From Nymphaea colorata (taxonomy: Eukaryota > Streptophyta > Magnoliopsida > Nymphaeales > Nymphaeaceae): a DNA stretch of 64,000 bases. Of the stretch, positions 48,761 through 62,037 are shown piece by piece. The stretch lies in NCBI RefSeq assembly GCF_008831285.2, contig NC_045139.1, positions 912,204-976,203 on the forward strand, given 5' to 3'. How positions within the stretch are numbered: the first letter of the stretch is position 1; each line of letters opens with the position of its first letter. A model generated the notes under the pieces. That model had not been told where the DNA came from. It saw nothing but the letters and a program-made list of their open reading frames with translations, and made no database searches. Made by a program: the position numbers and the translations under genes.

Positions 48761-49781
48761 TTTTATATAATATAACACTGCATCATTTCCAGTGCCTGCG
48801 GCTCAAGTAGTCATGTTATAAATGAATACGAGTTTCTGGAGGAACTAAAACAAATCACTTTTTAGATAGTTTCACTATTTGTGGTGATGGAGTTGCTTCT
48901 GCATTTCAGCAAACAACAAAGAGATCAAATGGCACTCTGTCAAATGATATGTTGAACAATCTGCGTACATCTGCAAACTGCAAAGTGAAGGACAGAAACA
49001 ATGAAAACAGAAGAAATGCTCTTGGTGAGAAACCGAGAGGCACCCTGAGGTGAAAAGCTAAACATCCAATACCAAAACTACAGCATGTACCACCCAAATG
49101 ACATCAAAGTCCGGTAATAGCAGTAGATCTACAACAAACAATAGGAATTTTAAAGTAACTCATTGTTAAAACAAAGTGATTTTTCTTTCCTGGAAAATCC
49201 CAACACTGGAAAATGAGTAATGATTGAAAGTTTTATGCTATGCTTTTCAACTTTGAAACAAATTGACACGTAATCAACAGAGGCAATAGAATACTAAAAA
49301 CTTTTAGGCTTTAAGCTAAAAGTTTTGAGCAGATTATTTGAAAGAGAGGCTCGGTCATAGTTGTATGAATCCATGAACAATAATCTGGAAAAGTAAAGAA
49401 CATGGCACCCTATGCTGATGGAGAAACAATTTGCTAAATGCTTATGCAAACATGGGATTGAACTGAACTTAAGCAAAATAATATTACATAACTCACGACA
49501 AAATGCACATAAAATACAGGATTGTGTCGACAAATTCATTGTAAAGAATGAGGTTGAACAAAACCAAGTTGCAGTAGCAGTAATTACAACATTTACTATG
49601 CTAGAAGAGAGTACTATTCTTGAAGAGACAAAAGGTGAAAATATTAAACATGTATCGCATCTATCCTTGTATCTGAAAGCAGTGGTGGGTAACTCCCAAA
49701 ATCAGCAGCATCACACAGAGAAATCATAATCAAGCAGGAATTTACTTCTCCAAGCTTTCTCCAATTTGGTAAGGTCAACTT

Positions 49782-52700
49782 CTAGTCCAATCGTTCAAGA
49801 GCATATTTAACCATTCCTGCAAGCGATGACCTCAGCTCATTCTGAGGCAGGCAATTTAGGCTTTGAATAGCAAGGTCAGCTTTCTGTTTTGCTAAATCTC
49901 GTGCTCTTTCAATCCCCCCACCTTTATAAACCAATTCAATAGCCAATTCCAGAGATCCCATTTCAGTAAACTCAGATTCAATAATTTCTCTAAGTTTTGG
50001 TTCCTTCTTTAATGCAAACAGGACTGGGGCAGTGAGATTTCCTTTAGCCAGGTCACTTGCTGCTGGCTTGCCAAGTTTCTCTGATGACTGTGTGAAGTCA
50101 AGTATATCATCCACAATTTGGAATGATAGACCTAAATTTTTCCCATAGTTGTACATCTCATCACATACTCTTTCACCGACACCACTGAATATAGCTGCAG
50201 ATTTTGTGCTTGCTGCAATTAGGGAAGCTGTCTTATAGTAGCTCTTCAGCAAGTAGTCTTCCAAAGCAAGGTCACAGTCAAAAAGGCTCGAGGCTTGCTT
50301 TATCTCACCACTTGCAAAATCTTTGATGACCTGTCACACCAAGATTTTCCGCAATGAAATATCACACGCACATGTAAACTTTGTTTTAATATGGAACTTG
50401 AGAACATTGAGACTGTAGACATACTTGACTAATGAGCTTTATAACTTCAATGTTTTCTAGATTTGCAAGGTACCATGATGACTGAGCAAACATGAAATCG
50501 CCAGCTAGCACTGCAACCCTAGTACCATAAAGTTGATGAATTGTCTCCTTTCCTGAAGAGTTGACAAAAAGACTGCTTACTTTGGCATGTAGATAATGTT
50601 TGAGCAGAAAATTTATCATAATCAACTTCTCAGCTCATTTGTGCTTTGGTAGAAATACAAAATGCAGTATATTGTTTGTTATGGATACTGGATAGTTACT
50701 AGAGTATTTGAAGCTCGATGTATGAGACCTTGTTTTATTATTAGCGTATTATTGGTCATTAGGGTCCTAAACATGTTTTATCTGATTACTAAAAGAGATA
50801 CTTATTGAGGATATCAAGTGGTTGGTCGCCTAATGCATAAATCATTGCGGTTTTTGTTCTTTTCCCATGCTTATATTATTTGTGCATTATAATAATGTTG
50901 CGATTGAGGAGATTCTAATATGGAACTTCTAGATTTCTACTTTTTCTCTTTAATAACCTTCTAGAGGAAAACATGTTAAAGGATAAATTACCTGTTGTGT
51001 AAAATTTCCAAACTTTTCCAAGTTAATTGGCTGTTTCTTCATATTCATTGAATCAAAAACGAATTGAAGGTGGCAAACTGAAGATAAGGAAACATGAACT
51101 CCATTATATTACATGCAAAGGTAAGTACTAAGCTTCATAGCTTCCCTTCTTTTTCCATGAATCAATTCAGCTATTTGACTTAGCTAGTAAGGAAGAAAAT
51201 AATTAGAGGGCAGAGTTAATAAACAAGAACAAGGCAACAAAGTAGACGATTATATGTTTAGAGCTAAAGCATCTCATATTAACCAGAAACTCTATCCTAT
51301 ATAAGCTGCATAACGCTGACAAAAGGTGAAAAATAGTACCTCTTCTCAAGCTACTTTCATCCAATACATCATCATGTATTAAGCTTGCTGTGTGAATCAT
51401 CTCAATAATTTCTGCTAATCGCCGATGTTGTGGTCTAACATCCCTGAGTATCAGCATTTATGAATATTTTTCAACTGAATATATTAATAAATGAAAGGGG
51501 GGAAAATGTAGCTTACTTCAATCCTGTCATCTGAGATGTGGCTCGTGAAACAAGAAACACTAATGCAGGTCTCATTCTCTTTCCACCAGCACCAAAAATC
51601 TGTTCTGCTGCTGACATCAACATGGGATTTTCCGCACCAACTATCTATCAAGAAGTCCCAATTTAAGGATCTTAGTGGCACATGCTTAATTGATAAGGAT
51701 TGCAATTATCAACATCAGGTGAAGATGGTGCATAAAGCAATGCATCAAGGGACTTGAGAAGCACTTATCACTTTGGACAGCTCCAGCCATGCTGAACATC
51801 GTTGAATTAAGGAAGAAAATGACTTAACTTCAAGGAAAGATGAAAATATAAAACTGAATGCAGCTAAACTTAAAATACAAGCGCTTCTCATCTTGAAGAT
51901 AATAGTCATTCACAACGAAATAGCACAGTATTAAACCGCACGTGTAATTAAATAGCGAGAGACAATTGTGAAACATGTAACATTTATGGTAGTTGAATGA
52001 CACACATGGAGTTGATGTGGTCAGTTCAAGAGCTTTTTTTTTTCGGCAGACTTCTCAACGAGTTCGAACTTGCAGAACGTAAGGACTTCACAAAAACTCT
52101 AGACATTTCGGCATTTGAATACTAGTAGAAATCTGATCACCTGTTGCTGGCTGTTGGAATCATATGAACTCAAATGTCAATTACTAGATGCAACCTAGTT
52201 CACTGCCTTTCCCTTTGCTGGATCTGAATTGACCAGCTGAATCAAGCAGTGCCAATCACATAGCATGATTAAACTTTTGAAGAAGTTACAGGAAATATTC
52301 CGAAATGGCTGTCCACAAACACATATGGGGCTGACAAAAGAACAGAGCAGCTCGTTGTTCTGTTCGATGTCAGAACAGGGAGTAAACAGGTAAGAATATG
52401 TGACCACTTACTGATTGGAGATTTTCGTTTAACATGCGCAGGTCATCAGCAACAGCAGCTAGCAAAGAAGACATCGAAACCCTATTGTCAAATTTAACAT
52501 CACGGTTGAATGACAATGCTACATCTTCTTCCTTAACTGCAAAATTCAGAACCGTCAAAGAACCAAAGAAAAAGCCAATAGAACTTTCAAACACTTCTCC
52601 CAAGCATGAAACATCAGAACCATCCATAAATTCGTACCGTTTAGCATAACATCCGGCCTCTGAACTGAAGACACTCCACAGTGGAAGCTCTTCTTCTGGC

Positions 52701-52839
52701 GGAACAATCGGTCACCTTGCTGAGAAAGCTTCCGATAAGGGAAGCCGATGCTCGAAATACAGCATTTGCTCGAACACCCGCAGGAGGCAAAATCCAACCC
52801 ACTCCAGCTAAAATCAACAGATGGGTATGTCAAGGACAT
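49782..52839 (-). CDS. SPS: Solanesyl diphosphate synthase, plastid type (six exons)
   Basis: Trans-prenyltransferase that extends an allylic diphosphate with IPP to the C45 side chain used for plastoquinone-9. Exons in transcript order: 52839-52638, 52536-52412, 51644-51517, 51443-51340, 50552-50425, 50330-49782. All introns are GT/AG, the phases agree, and the result is 411 aa. Residues 1-67 are Ser/Cys-rich and look like a transit peptide. Family motifs: GGKRMRP at about 129-135, first Asp-rich motif DDVLD 176-180, LAGDF 202-206, KTAS 262-265, second Asp-rich motif DDILD 303-307, then [13 protein letters not shown]. The sequence is close to Arabidopsis SPS1/SPS2 and clearly unlike the mitochondrial SPS3 type (VGAENP and [13 protein letters not shown] are intact). 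The first ATG after an upstream in-frame TAA is used. All catalytic residues are present. Confidence 0.93.
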
Positions 52840-53231
52840 CCTTCTCTCTCTAAATTCGGCACCACTTGACACAATCTCCAACGGTAAACCTTCACGACCA
52901 AATCCGAGACAGAAAAAGCTGAACCAAACTCTTTTTTAACAAGAACCCTTCAATTCTTCATCCCCAAACCGATAACAAGCTCAAAGGGATGCTGTTAGAA
53001 TGAAGGTTTCCGCACCTTTGTAAAAGAACAACGGAGTAGAAAGACCACAATAAGCTTAGATAGCTCCAGCCAAGAACAACAGAACGATGGCATAAAATAT
53101 CATAAAAGCTTCGAAAGAAACAGTTGGAAGTGTACCCTTGTTAAGTGTCAAGATCTTTCTAGTAGAAAACCCATATCGCACTTGCCATAGCTCCCAACAT
53201 ATCATTCCGTTTTGAAACGTCCCCCTATTAT

Positions 53232-53280
53232 GCAGAGAGACAAAGAGCGAGAGAGCGAGAGAGAGAGAGAGAGATAGAGA
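53232..53280. repeat. (GA)n tract upstream of SPS
   Basis: GA-rich tract with a few interruptions, about 400-440 bp upstream of the SPS start codon. It lies in the promoter or far leader. Confidence 0.6.
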
Positions 53281-53355
53281 ACACTGACAGCCAGAAAAAA
53301 AGACATGGGTGTTGTGATTTGTGGGATTTAATCTCTGTTTGCAGCTGGGAATCGT

Positions 53356-53365
53356 GCCACGTGGC
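53356..53365. promoter_or_regulatory. Palindromic G-box upstream of SPS
   Basis: GCCACGTGGC, a 10-bp perfect palindrome with a CACGTG core, about 520 bp upstream of the SPS ATG. G-boxes bind bZIP (HY5-type) and bHLH (PIF-type) factors and are common in light-regulated plastid genes. The link to SPS is inferred from position. Confidence 0.45.
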
Positions 53366-55976
53366 AAAATAGCTGAAGAAGAGCGTGGACGACCTTTCTG
53401 GCTGGACGAATCAACATCATTCACGTAACCTTCTAAGTATCTCTCCCTCTCCCTTTTCCGCCTTAAAGGGAAAATGAAGGAAATAAAAGGCATGTCCTTG
53501 GTCCGGAACGGTGCTTCACGTCGCCATAATGGCCACATGGTTTGCGTGCCAAAGAAGGACACTCGCGATACAAAACTCGAATATTGTTTAGTTTTATACC
53601 GATTACCGAGTCTGTTAGGTGGACCTTTGTATGTAACGTGGCTATTTACTATAATTTTAACAGAAGGAGACAGTTACAGCCATTTCAGGCCAATTAAACC
53701 AACGTTTCTGTGCATCTCAAAGCGCCTGCGTGTCAGTTATTTCTTTGTTTCTTTGAGAGGTTAACACAATGCACTGAACAAGACGAAGCAGTCGATGACA
53801 CGTTCTTTCATATGAACATGACAGCAATTTATGTGAAGGATGAAGGCAGTGTTTGGCTGTCGACAAATAAGATGCTATTCGAACTTTTTTCTTCATGGTC
53901 CAGGCCCTCCCCATCAGGCCATCACGTTGGCGTTCATTGGCATCAGATTAAAGCAGTCTGTGTGGCAATGAATGAACTCAAAGGTTCCTACACTGAGAAG
54001 GATTACAAGTTTCCTTTCCAAGGCTTAGATGGCCTCAATAGGGCCAGTTGAGGGCCCAATTGCAGAACAAGGTGTAGGCTTAGCCTGGACCAGTTCTTGC
54101 AAAGCTGCGGCTAGACTCAGGCAGGGCCCCAAGCGACCTGGTTGTCAGCTCAGGCGAGCCCTAGCCTATTGAATTTGTAGTCGAGTCGACTTGATAGTTG
54201 ATTGTTAATTAGACCAAACTGGGTCACTTTATTTTGGTCACACTCAATTTTTTGGACCGAAGCCTGACCAGACCTTCGTTGGGTATTCAACTGCATGTCC
54301 ATCTCTGCTACGCTTTGAATGGCTGACCTAATGCAGTGTCAATTGCAAGTTATTTGTACCAGTCGTTTAGAAGCTATCAAATGCATTTGCTTAGTGTTTG
54401 GAAACTACTTAGAGGCAGATTCTTCTTCTTTGTATTGTGAAGCTGCGATCGAAGCAGGGCTCTGTTAGATTACATTACCCCAAGGAATAAGAACTCCTAA
54501 ATTCCTCCAATTTGATGGTATAAAGCCAAAAGGGAAGCCAAGTGCCCAGATCTCTTGTTGGGTATATGAAATAAGAGAACTCTATCCTTACTTTCAATAG
54601 CCTTAACTTCATAATTTGAATTCTCGCAACGATTACAGAGATTTTCATTTCTCCAAGGTTGAAAGGAGCAGAACTCGTACTTCCTTGACAAAGATTTCTG
54701 TTGTTCCAATCCTTGATCTCCCTTGAACTGAAACAAGCTGTTATGGCAGTCATTGTCATCAATTACATGCCAAGAGAATTCTCTCTGCGGGCAATTTGAG
54801 TGCCTGAAACTTGTTGATGGTTGTTAAAACAAATGTTGGTCTCTGCTTGAAGCTTAATGAGGGAAGGTAGGTATTTGTGAAGCATCCATCCAAGCTGCGT
54901 CTTACACAATGAGAGCCCGTGCCTGCAGATGCATTCCGAGAATGACTATATGGAGCAGCCACTGCCTGATAATGAGCAGCTGCAGCTACCTAATGAGGGT
55001 GAAATATCTATGAGGAAGTGGAAAAAGATGCGCAGCTTAAGTAGCTCTGTAAAGAGAACCCTTTCACTTGGAATCGCTTCAACATAGTTACCAGCAAATG
55101 AAATTGATGTAGGGAGACAAAGTCTCTTGATTTAGTTGTGGGAAGACTACAGCAAGACTTAACAATAGTTGCAGATGGGTTGTAAATGGACTGAAGATAG
55201 TGTTCAGCAACCTTAACGCCCAAGAATTTGCCATTGACGATGAAAATGTAGACCGTAAAGTATGTGGAAAAGGAACATGACAGTACATAAATTCCGAGAA
55301 TTTTTCAGAAAACTTGTAGAAATATTTTGATGGTATCATGGTAAATTTTGATATGTACCATTTTGCCCTCATGGCACACATGCTCAATGGGATCGAGTCG
55401 GTTTCTCTTGCCTTGCAAACATAAAATAGTTCCGCTGTTTTCCTAAACTCAATTCACTATTTTGAGATCGAGGTCAAATAGAACGCATATATATCTTCTG
55501 ATTGAATTGGGATTTGCTAAGTTTGGTTTATTCGAGACTCAGATTTCGTTTAAATTAATTTCTTAACTGGATTTAGTTCGGGTATAATCTAAGGCGAAGT
55601 CTCCATCCAAATACAGATTTACATAATGTCAAACTGCATGTTTCCCGTCACTAACTATTGGATCTGGCAATTTCCCATGTTTTTCAGATTTGGGTTTCGG
55701 ACTGGTAGACCCTGATTTGTATTTGGGTTTGAGTTTGGATCTGAATGTGATGTTACCATTTTGGATTCTGATTCGGGTCTAATTGGATTGATCCTCGGGT
55801 AAGAGTTGTTGAGTTTTGGAGAAAAGAGAAGGGTTTTATTGGAATTAGGATATTACTACTCTGCGGGGACACATCCTCTTTGGCTTTCAACTCGAGAAGG
55901 GCATTGTTGCGATTTCTGTGGAGCGAGTTCAAACGGCAGGGAAGAGAGACAGAGAGAGAGGGTCTGTCACACCGCA
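53366..55976. other. Spacer between SPS and the HMGB14-like gene
   Basis: Divergent intergenic region. 54.05-54.20 kb has a GGCC/CAGGC-rich unexplained stretch. A GA-rich leader precedes the HMGB14-like ATG. No other gene recognised. Confidence 0.5.
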
Positions 55977-58871
55977 ATGCCCGCAACGAGGAAGTAATAA
56001 TAAAACCCTGTTTTTGTGATGAAGCCTGCTTAAATTCCTGATTTCTTCTTGTTCTCCGGTTTTCATTCTTAGTGGGTTTCCTTTGTGTTGTGAAAAAATT
56101 TGCAGGAAAAATGACAAACCGAAGTCGCCCATCAACAAGAAGACCAAGACGGTGAAGAAGAAGAAGCACCAGAAGGTGGACTCGCGGAAGCCCAAGAAGC
56201 CGCCAACTGCTTTTTTCTACTTCCTGTAAGTCGTTTCTTTCTGATAAACCTTTTGTTTCTGTTGAGTTCCTTCTGCAGATTCTTTATAGGCATTTAGTTA
56301 TTTATTTGCTTTTTAATTCTCGTGCTGTCTATAGTTGAGACTTGAAGTTGCAGGATTGGCTTTCTTTTTCCCTTTAGTTTGACTTCTCTACACTTGGAAC
56401 CAATATGAATTATGTGATGAAACTGATAGATTCTTTACATACGCATAAGTTGACATTCTTCTTATGTTTAATTGCCTGAAGTTCTAAAAATTATCCGGCT
56501 AGAATTATGGTAGTGCACGACCAAACAAGTTGGTTTATCTTTTTTTTTTTTTTTTTTTTTTCCTGCGTGGCTTAACTTGCTTGTACTCAGTTTTTTTTTT
56601 TTCTGAGATTATGCCATGTTCAAGCGAGCATAGCCTGACAAAAAATTACTGTTATTGTGGTGTTAAGATATATAATTGGTAAATGTATTGGGAAAGGGAT
56701 CAGTTGTTTATACTGAAATGTGTACATCTATCTGTAAAACATACCCTATACTCATTAAATCCATGTATTCCTAACCTGGTGTCGTTTTTTACAATAGGTG
56801 TGCCGAACATAACCCATATATGCAGTATATGACTTCCTCTAGCGTTTGCTGGAGTTTCTGGATTTGAAATGTGCTACTTTCATGATTATTTGGTACTTGG
56901 TAGTGATCAGTAAGAACCGTTTTTCATTAAAAAGCAAGAATTTGGTTATACGACTAGCTGTACTATATGGATTGTGCATTCTTAAGAGTTATAAGTAGCG
57001 TCGTTTGCTTGATGAGTTATATACATATTGTTCTCGTTTCTTAAGAAACAAGGAAAACAATACTGAGACATTGCATGTGAAACTGTGTACCTGTTCCATC
57101 TTGAAGGGAAGACTTCCGGAAAGGATATCAAGAACAGAATCCAGAGATCAAATCAATGCGTGATGTAAGTATGAAATGCTTGTCCATTTTATTCTTTAAA
57201 TTTTCAATTCACCTTAGCGTTACTGCTTATTATTTATATGTTTGTAGATTGGAAAGGCAGCAGGGGAGAAATGGAAGACAATGACATATGATGTAAGGCC
57301 TATTCCACTTCAATCGCATTACGCCACTTTTTTCACAATGCACTTTAGTGTTGGTAGGTAATCATCCTAATGATAAAATTTTGTGGAGGTGACCCTGGTT
57401 ATAAGATTCTCAACTTTGGCATATACTTCCAAGACTATGCACATCTTTGTGGTTTCATATTCGACTGTACAATAAACATTTGGTACCGCTGGTTGAAACT
57501 TCTATTAGTTTTGTCTCTCGCTTTCCACATCATCCACATTGCTTGCAGATTTGGGACAACATGTCTTACTGCTTCTTGGGGTGCTTTGATTCTACTTGTT
57601 TGTGTTTGAGTTCATGTGCTGCATTTTTTTCCTTTTAAATCATGTTTATTAATATTTTAACTGTACTTAATATTTTTTATATTCTATTTTCTCAGATTCC
57701 ACAATGATTGTTCATGTTTTGTTTTGGATTTTCTGAAAGACCAAAAAAGAAAGATATAGACTTTGTATGCTGGTGATGACCAGCTTGTTTCTTTATTCAA
57801 TACAGACTCTGGCGGCCAGAACTTGGGAAGGCTGCAACTAACCATTAGTTTTGGAGCATGTTCTTGTGGCAGATTTACATAGTCTAGGAGCATCATCTGC
57901 TTACATGTTTTTCTTGTTTTTCCTTTGCTTTTATTGGAAGTGCTCTGCTGTAAAGAATATGCCAATTTGTGAAGTTTCGTAATTTTTCTACACATCAAAC
58001 ATTCAGTAGGATCCAGTTGGGAAGAACCAGTAACCTAGAAATCTTGGACTGCACGGTTAGAACTACCAGCTAGGTATGCTGTGTGTGTGATTGCCTCAGG
58101 TCTGATTGTGCATGAACACGCATGGTAGCTTTAAGTTTGGCAATAGATCTATTTTTGTCCTAGTTTCTTCAATCCCTTTTTTGTTGTGGTTTCTTTTTTC
58201 CAAATGAATAGTAAGTTGAAGGTCTCACTGTCATGGTAAATTTTGCCAACCCTGTAAATATCTGCACAAAGTATTCTCACCCTAGTTGACGTTTCAAGCT
58301 TTAGCAATATCTACTTTTAAGATTTAATTATGCTATCTCAAGGGTTTCAAATGATTTTAAATTGCACGAGTTGCAGAGTTTCTTTAGCTTTTTATCTATT
58401 AGTCCCCAAAGCATCCTACTTCATTTACCTTGACTTTTCATAAAGTTGCTAAATGACTGACGGTTCTTGTTTGGTAATGTTTGGCAGGAAAAGGTTGAAT
58501 ATTATGATATTGCCACTGAAAAGCGGGCTGAATTTGATAAGGCCATGTCGGATTATTTGGACAGAAAGGTTTCTTATTCTGTTCTCGTTGTTAATATAAT
58601 TCAAATTGATTTTATCAAAATTTGACTAAGTGGATCCATTGACAAGATCTACTCTAAAAACATTGTGCTGCTCTGTTCAGCTGCAATGGTTGATAGCATT
58701 ATAGTGAATTGGCCCGTCCTCTTCTACTACTGTGATATTTAAATTGGATTCAACCAAGAGCAATATGGAACAAATTTTTCAGCTATTCCATCCTGACTTG
58801 TTGCTGATAATTTCTTGTGGTAATTGTAGGAAAATGGTGAGGATGCTGTAAGTGGTGGTGAATCATGCTAG
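55977..58871 (+). CDS. HMGB14: HMG-box protein, HMGB14-like (six exons)
   Basis: Small nuclear chromatin protein with a single HMG box. Exons: 55977-55993, 56106-56225, 57107-57164, 57248-57292, 58488-58568, 58830-58871. All borders are GT/AG, the phases join exactly, and they give 120 aa. The first exon codes for only five complete codons. Residues 1-35 are Lys-rich, with several basic clusters usable as nuclear localisation signals. The HMG box (about 36-105) contains KPKKPPTAFFYFLEDFRKGY, MRDIGKAAGEKWKTMTYDEK and YYDIATEKRAEFDKAM. The tail (about 107-120) is short and weakly acidic. Box wording matches plant HMGB14 more than the core HMGB1-5 group. The intron between exons 4 and 5 is 1.2 kb. 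The only ATG in frame is used. Confidence 0.9.
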
Positions 58872-60605
58872 ATGGTGCCTTACGCAGCCAATTACTGACC
58901 TGACATATTTAATTTGTGTTAAGAGCAGTGAGAATGCAAAGTAGTGGAAGAGTCCTACTAGTATGTGTCTCAAGTTGTTAATTGTAGCGTGTTGTGTTTG
59001 TTACTTTGCTGATCGCATGTATAGGCTTATGTTTAAGACACTTGGGATGGTTGGCAAGATTGCTACCCAATTCCGTCTTCGGTAGTGCTGAATGTATATG
59101 ATTTCCCTTCACCTTTTGCCAAGCTTCAAATTTAATTATCTCCATCTCATGAGAAATATGTTCTCTGTTTAATTTTCGTTGATTCAATTTTGAGGAAGAC
59201 TCCACTTGTTTGTAATTGTAGAGCGAGAGAGCGAGAGAGAGAGATTGTGGTCGTGAACTATGATATCAGACTGTTGGAAGAAATTTTCTTCTCCTTTTCC
59301 AAGTTGAAGGGGCGAACCCGTATTAAATACTCATGAGATGCTTATGGGAAAAAATATAATTTGCAGACTTAACCAACACATTCATCTCCACAATATTGCC
59401 TTGCCTAATTTACAATATATGCATGTACAATCACTTCGAGCAAACCCCTTTTAACGCTTTTATGAGGCTACGTGGCTCTATTTTCTTTTGATGGTCAAAC
59501 CAACAACAGATTGTATTTCCTTTTTATGAACAATTCAGCTGTAGCACCAATTGTCACCCCGCTGATCTACCAAGAACGGAAACAGAGAAGTTGCATCGTC
59601 AATAGCCGCTTGCATAAAGTCTCGTTTCAATTTTATCGTTTGTCTTCTGAAGAGAAGCTTTACTCGCTGTAACTTGTCATCTCTCTCCACCTCCTTCTCA
59701 TACAAAAGGCCAACCGTATTGTCTTACAGAGATGTACGTAATTACTCCTAATTCATTATTCTTAAATCTCTTTCTCTGTTACCCCAAGGAGCTCAGTGTA
59801 GTTAGCCAACTTCCTCATCAAACCTGCTGGAGATGACCTCCAAAATTTATTAAAGCTGATACATAAAAAAACAGTCAATATGTACAAGAAGGGCGAGTCC
59901 TCTCTCTCTCTCTCTCTCTCTCTTAATGTGTACCAACATTTGGATCACAACATGACCTGGATTAGACGAATTTAAACATCATTTGAGATTGTCGCATGAC
60001 AATAGAATAGTGTAAGACATCAAAAGGTGGAATTAAACGAGTAACATATGAACATAAAGGGACAGTAGTAGTCTGGTAGATCAGAATCTAACTTCGAGGT
60101 TTTTTGGTTCCTCAATTCCACTGGACCCATTACGGCATGTTGAACTCAAATAACAATATATGTGCCACATCAAATAACAAGCCGGATCATATTTTACCAT
60201 TTCAACATCCAAAGTTATCAACTTTTTTAGTATAACGTACAATCTGTTTTAATGGTTAAAAACTAACATTCATATTGCAAGACACTGTCAATTCATTTTA
60301 AGAATTGCGTGCTTGTCGCATCATAAGTATCAGTAAATGAAAAGGACGCGAGAAGTATGCGTAAGCCAAGAAGAAAGTGAATGTGCTGAAGAACATTACA
60401 CTAAAGAAACAAAATCAAAGCCCACTCTCCCAGTAGCTTTGCACCGGAAATTCAGGAAAGCAGTGTGAAGCGAGAAGCATAAAAGTAAGTGGTTACATGA
60501 AAAATATGAATTTGAGTCTTCTTTGGTCATTCCATCAAAGTTAGACGTGCTTTTATAAAATTTCCAAGCAAACCCTTGAAGAGTATTTTTGCGGCTGCTC
60601 TCCCG
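58872..60605. other. Spacer between the HMGB14-like gene and PNO1
   Basis: 3' UTR of the HMGB14-like gene, a short GA tract near 59,220, a CT tract near 59,900, and the PNO1 promoter. No gene recognised. Confidence 0.55.
59899..59923. repeat. (CT)n microsatellite
   Basis: CT run in the spacer between the HMGB14-like gene and PNO1. Confidence 0.85.
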
Positions 60606-60614
60606 TTAGGGTTT
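60606..60614 (-). promoter_or_regulatory. telo-box in the PNO1 promoter/leader
   Basis: TTAGGGTTT on the plus strand (AAACCCTAA on the other), 56-64 bp before the PNO1 ATG. Telo-boxes are enriched in plant genes for ribosome biogenesis and translation, which fits the product. A possible site II element (TGGGCT, read on the minus strand) lies near 60,420. Confidence 0.65.
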
Positions 60615-60669
60615 TCTGGGGAGAGAAAGAAAGGCAGGGAGGGAGGGAGAGAGAGAGAGTGAGAACGAG
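60615..60669 (+). repeat. GA/GGGA-rich leader of PNO1
   Basis: Purine-rich tract with GGGA and GA units running almost to the PNO1 ATG. It is probably the 5' UTR. Confidence 0.6.
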
Positions 60670-62037
60670 ATGGAGCAGAGGGAATCGTCGGAGTCGATGG
60701 CAGTCGACGCCGGAGTCGCCAATCGGGGAAAGGAGACGGCCCTCTTCTCCATCAAACCGAAGTTCGAGCCCCTCAAAGCGCAAGAGATGTCCGGTGGGCA
60801 GGTCCAGTTCCGGAAGGTGTCTGTTCCCCCGCACCGCTACACCCCTCTGAAGAAGGCGTGGATGGACATATATACGCCCATATATGAGCAGATGAAGATC
60901 GACATCCGCATGAACCTCAAGGTTGGTTTTGGCGCCCTACCCACCTTCTCTAAAGGATTTTTCCTCAAGATTTTGTTGGGGTTTTAGGAAGTGATCTGGC
61001 CTACTTCAATTTTTCGTGATCTTAATGGGTTCTGTTTGTTGTTTTTTTCTTTTGTTGGCTTCTGGAGGCTGGTCGATTCGTCTTCCTTATGCTTTGGCTT
61101 TTGCCTTGGGTGTCTTGTCCCTCTGATAGTTTGTCATGTTATTTTAGTTTTGTCTGTCTGAATTTAGGATTGCCGTAGAAGTTTTGCTCTCTCTTATGAG
61201 GAGAATATAGACGGATATAGGCTCCATGTTAAGGTAAACTAACTGGATTGTCCTCAATTGGTTTCTCTTCCTTTTTTTTTTCTTCTTGTTATTACAATAT
61301 TTTGTTCGTCTGCTTAGTGATGTCTTCCGCGGTAGGGTATCAACTCAGTTAATGCTTCTATATAATTAGTTTCATCATAAAGTCTGTAGCAAATTGGATC
61401 TCTTGTGGCCTTCTTTCTTTAGGTAATGCCCTGTTGGAGGAGTTTGTATTTCAAGAGGACTTGGTATCAATAGTGGCAGTGAAGTTGCTTGAATTTTTTG
61501 AAACAATACTAAGCTCGAGTTCTTTGTGCTTATGAACCTTGAAATAATCATTGGTGGGTGTATGTCTTATTACAGTAGCACTGATCACCGAGTTGCATTG
61601 CTGTGAATTTTCAGACAAGGAAAGTGGAACTGAAGACACGGGCAGACACACCGGACATCAGTAACCTGCAAAAATGTGCTGATTTCGTGCACGCTTTCAT
61701 GCTAGGTTTTGACATTCCAGATGCCATTGCCCTCCTTCGGCTCGATGATCTGTATGTAGATTCCTTTGAGATAAAGGATGTTAAGACTCTGAGAGGAGAG
61801 CACCTTTCTCGGGCAATTGGTCGTTTAGCTGGCAAAGGTGGCAAGACGAAGTTTGCTATTGAGAATTCGACGAGAACTCGAATAGTGATAGCAGACACGA
61901 AGATACACATTCTTGGGTCCTTCTTAAACATTAAAGTCGCCAGAGATTCTTTGTGTAGTCTCATTTTAGGATCCCCAGCAGGTAAGGTCTATTCCAAGTT
62001 GAGAGCAGTCTCTGCTAGAATGGCTGAGAAATTTTGA
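60670..62037 (+). CDS. PNO1: RNA-binding protein PNO1 (Dim2), 40S ribosome biogenesis
   Basis: KH-domain partner of the NOB1 endonuclease, needed for late 18S rRNA 3'-end processing and pre-40S assembly in nucleolus and cytoplasm. Two coding exons, 60670-60921 and 61615-62037, phase 0 junction, 224 aa. Exon 1 has the plant N-terminus with FSIKPKFEPL and the signature VPPHRYTPLKKAW. Exon 2 carries RKVELKTR, DISNLQKCADFVHAFMLGF, the C-terminal KH domain with LSRAIGRLAGKGGKTKFAIE and TRTRIVIAD, and the family end SPAGKVYSKLRAVSAR. Length and order match plant PNO1. The leader is (GA)n-rich with a telo-box. The frame at 61603 seems to extend into the intron, but only from a GTG; the acceptor AG at 61613-61614 sets the exon start. 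Confidence 0.94.

Noticed and set aside
54475-54762. Minus-strand frames with a C-x2-C phrase (NLCNRCENSN)
   Set aside because: Too short and without a wider retroelement or zinc-finger context; likely chance.
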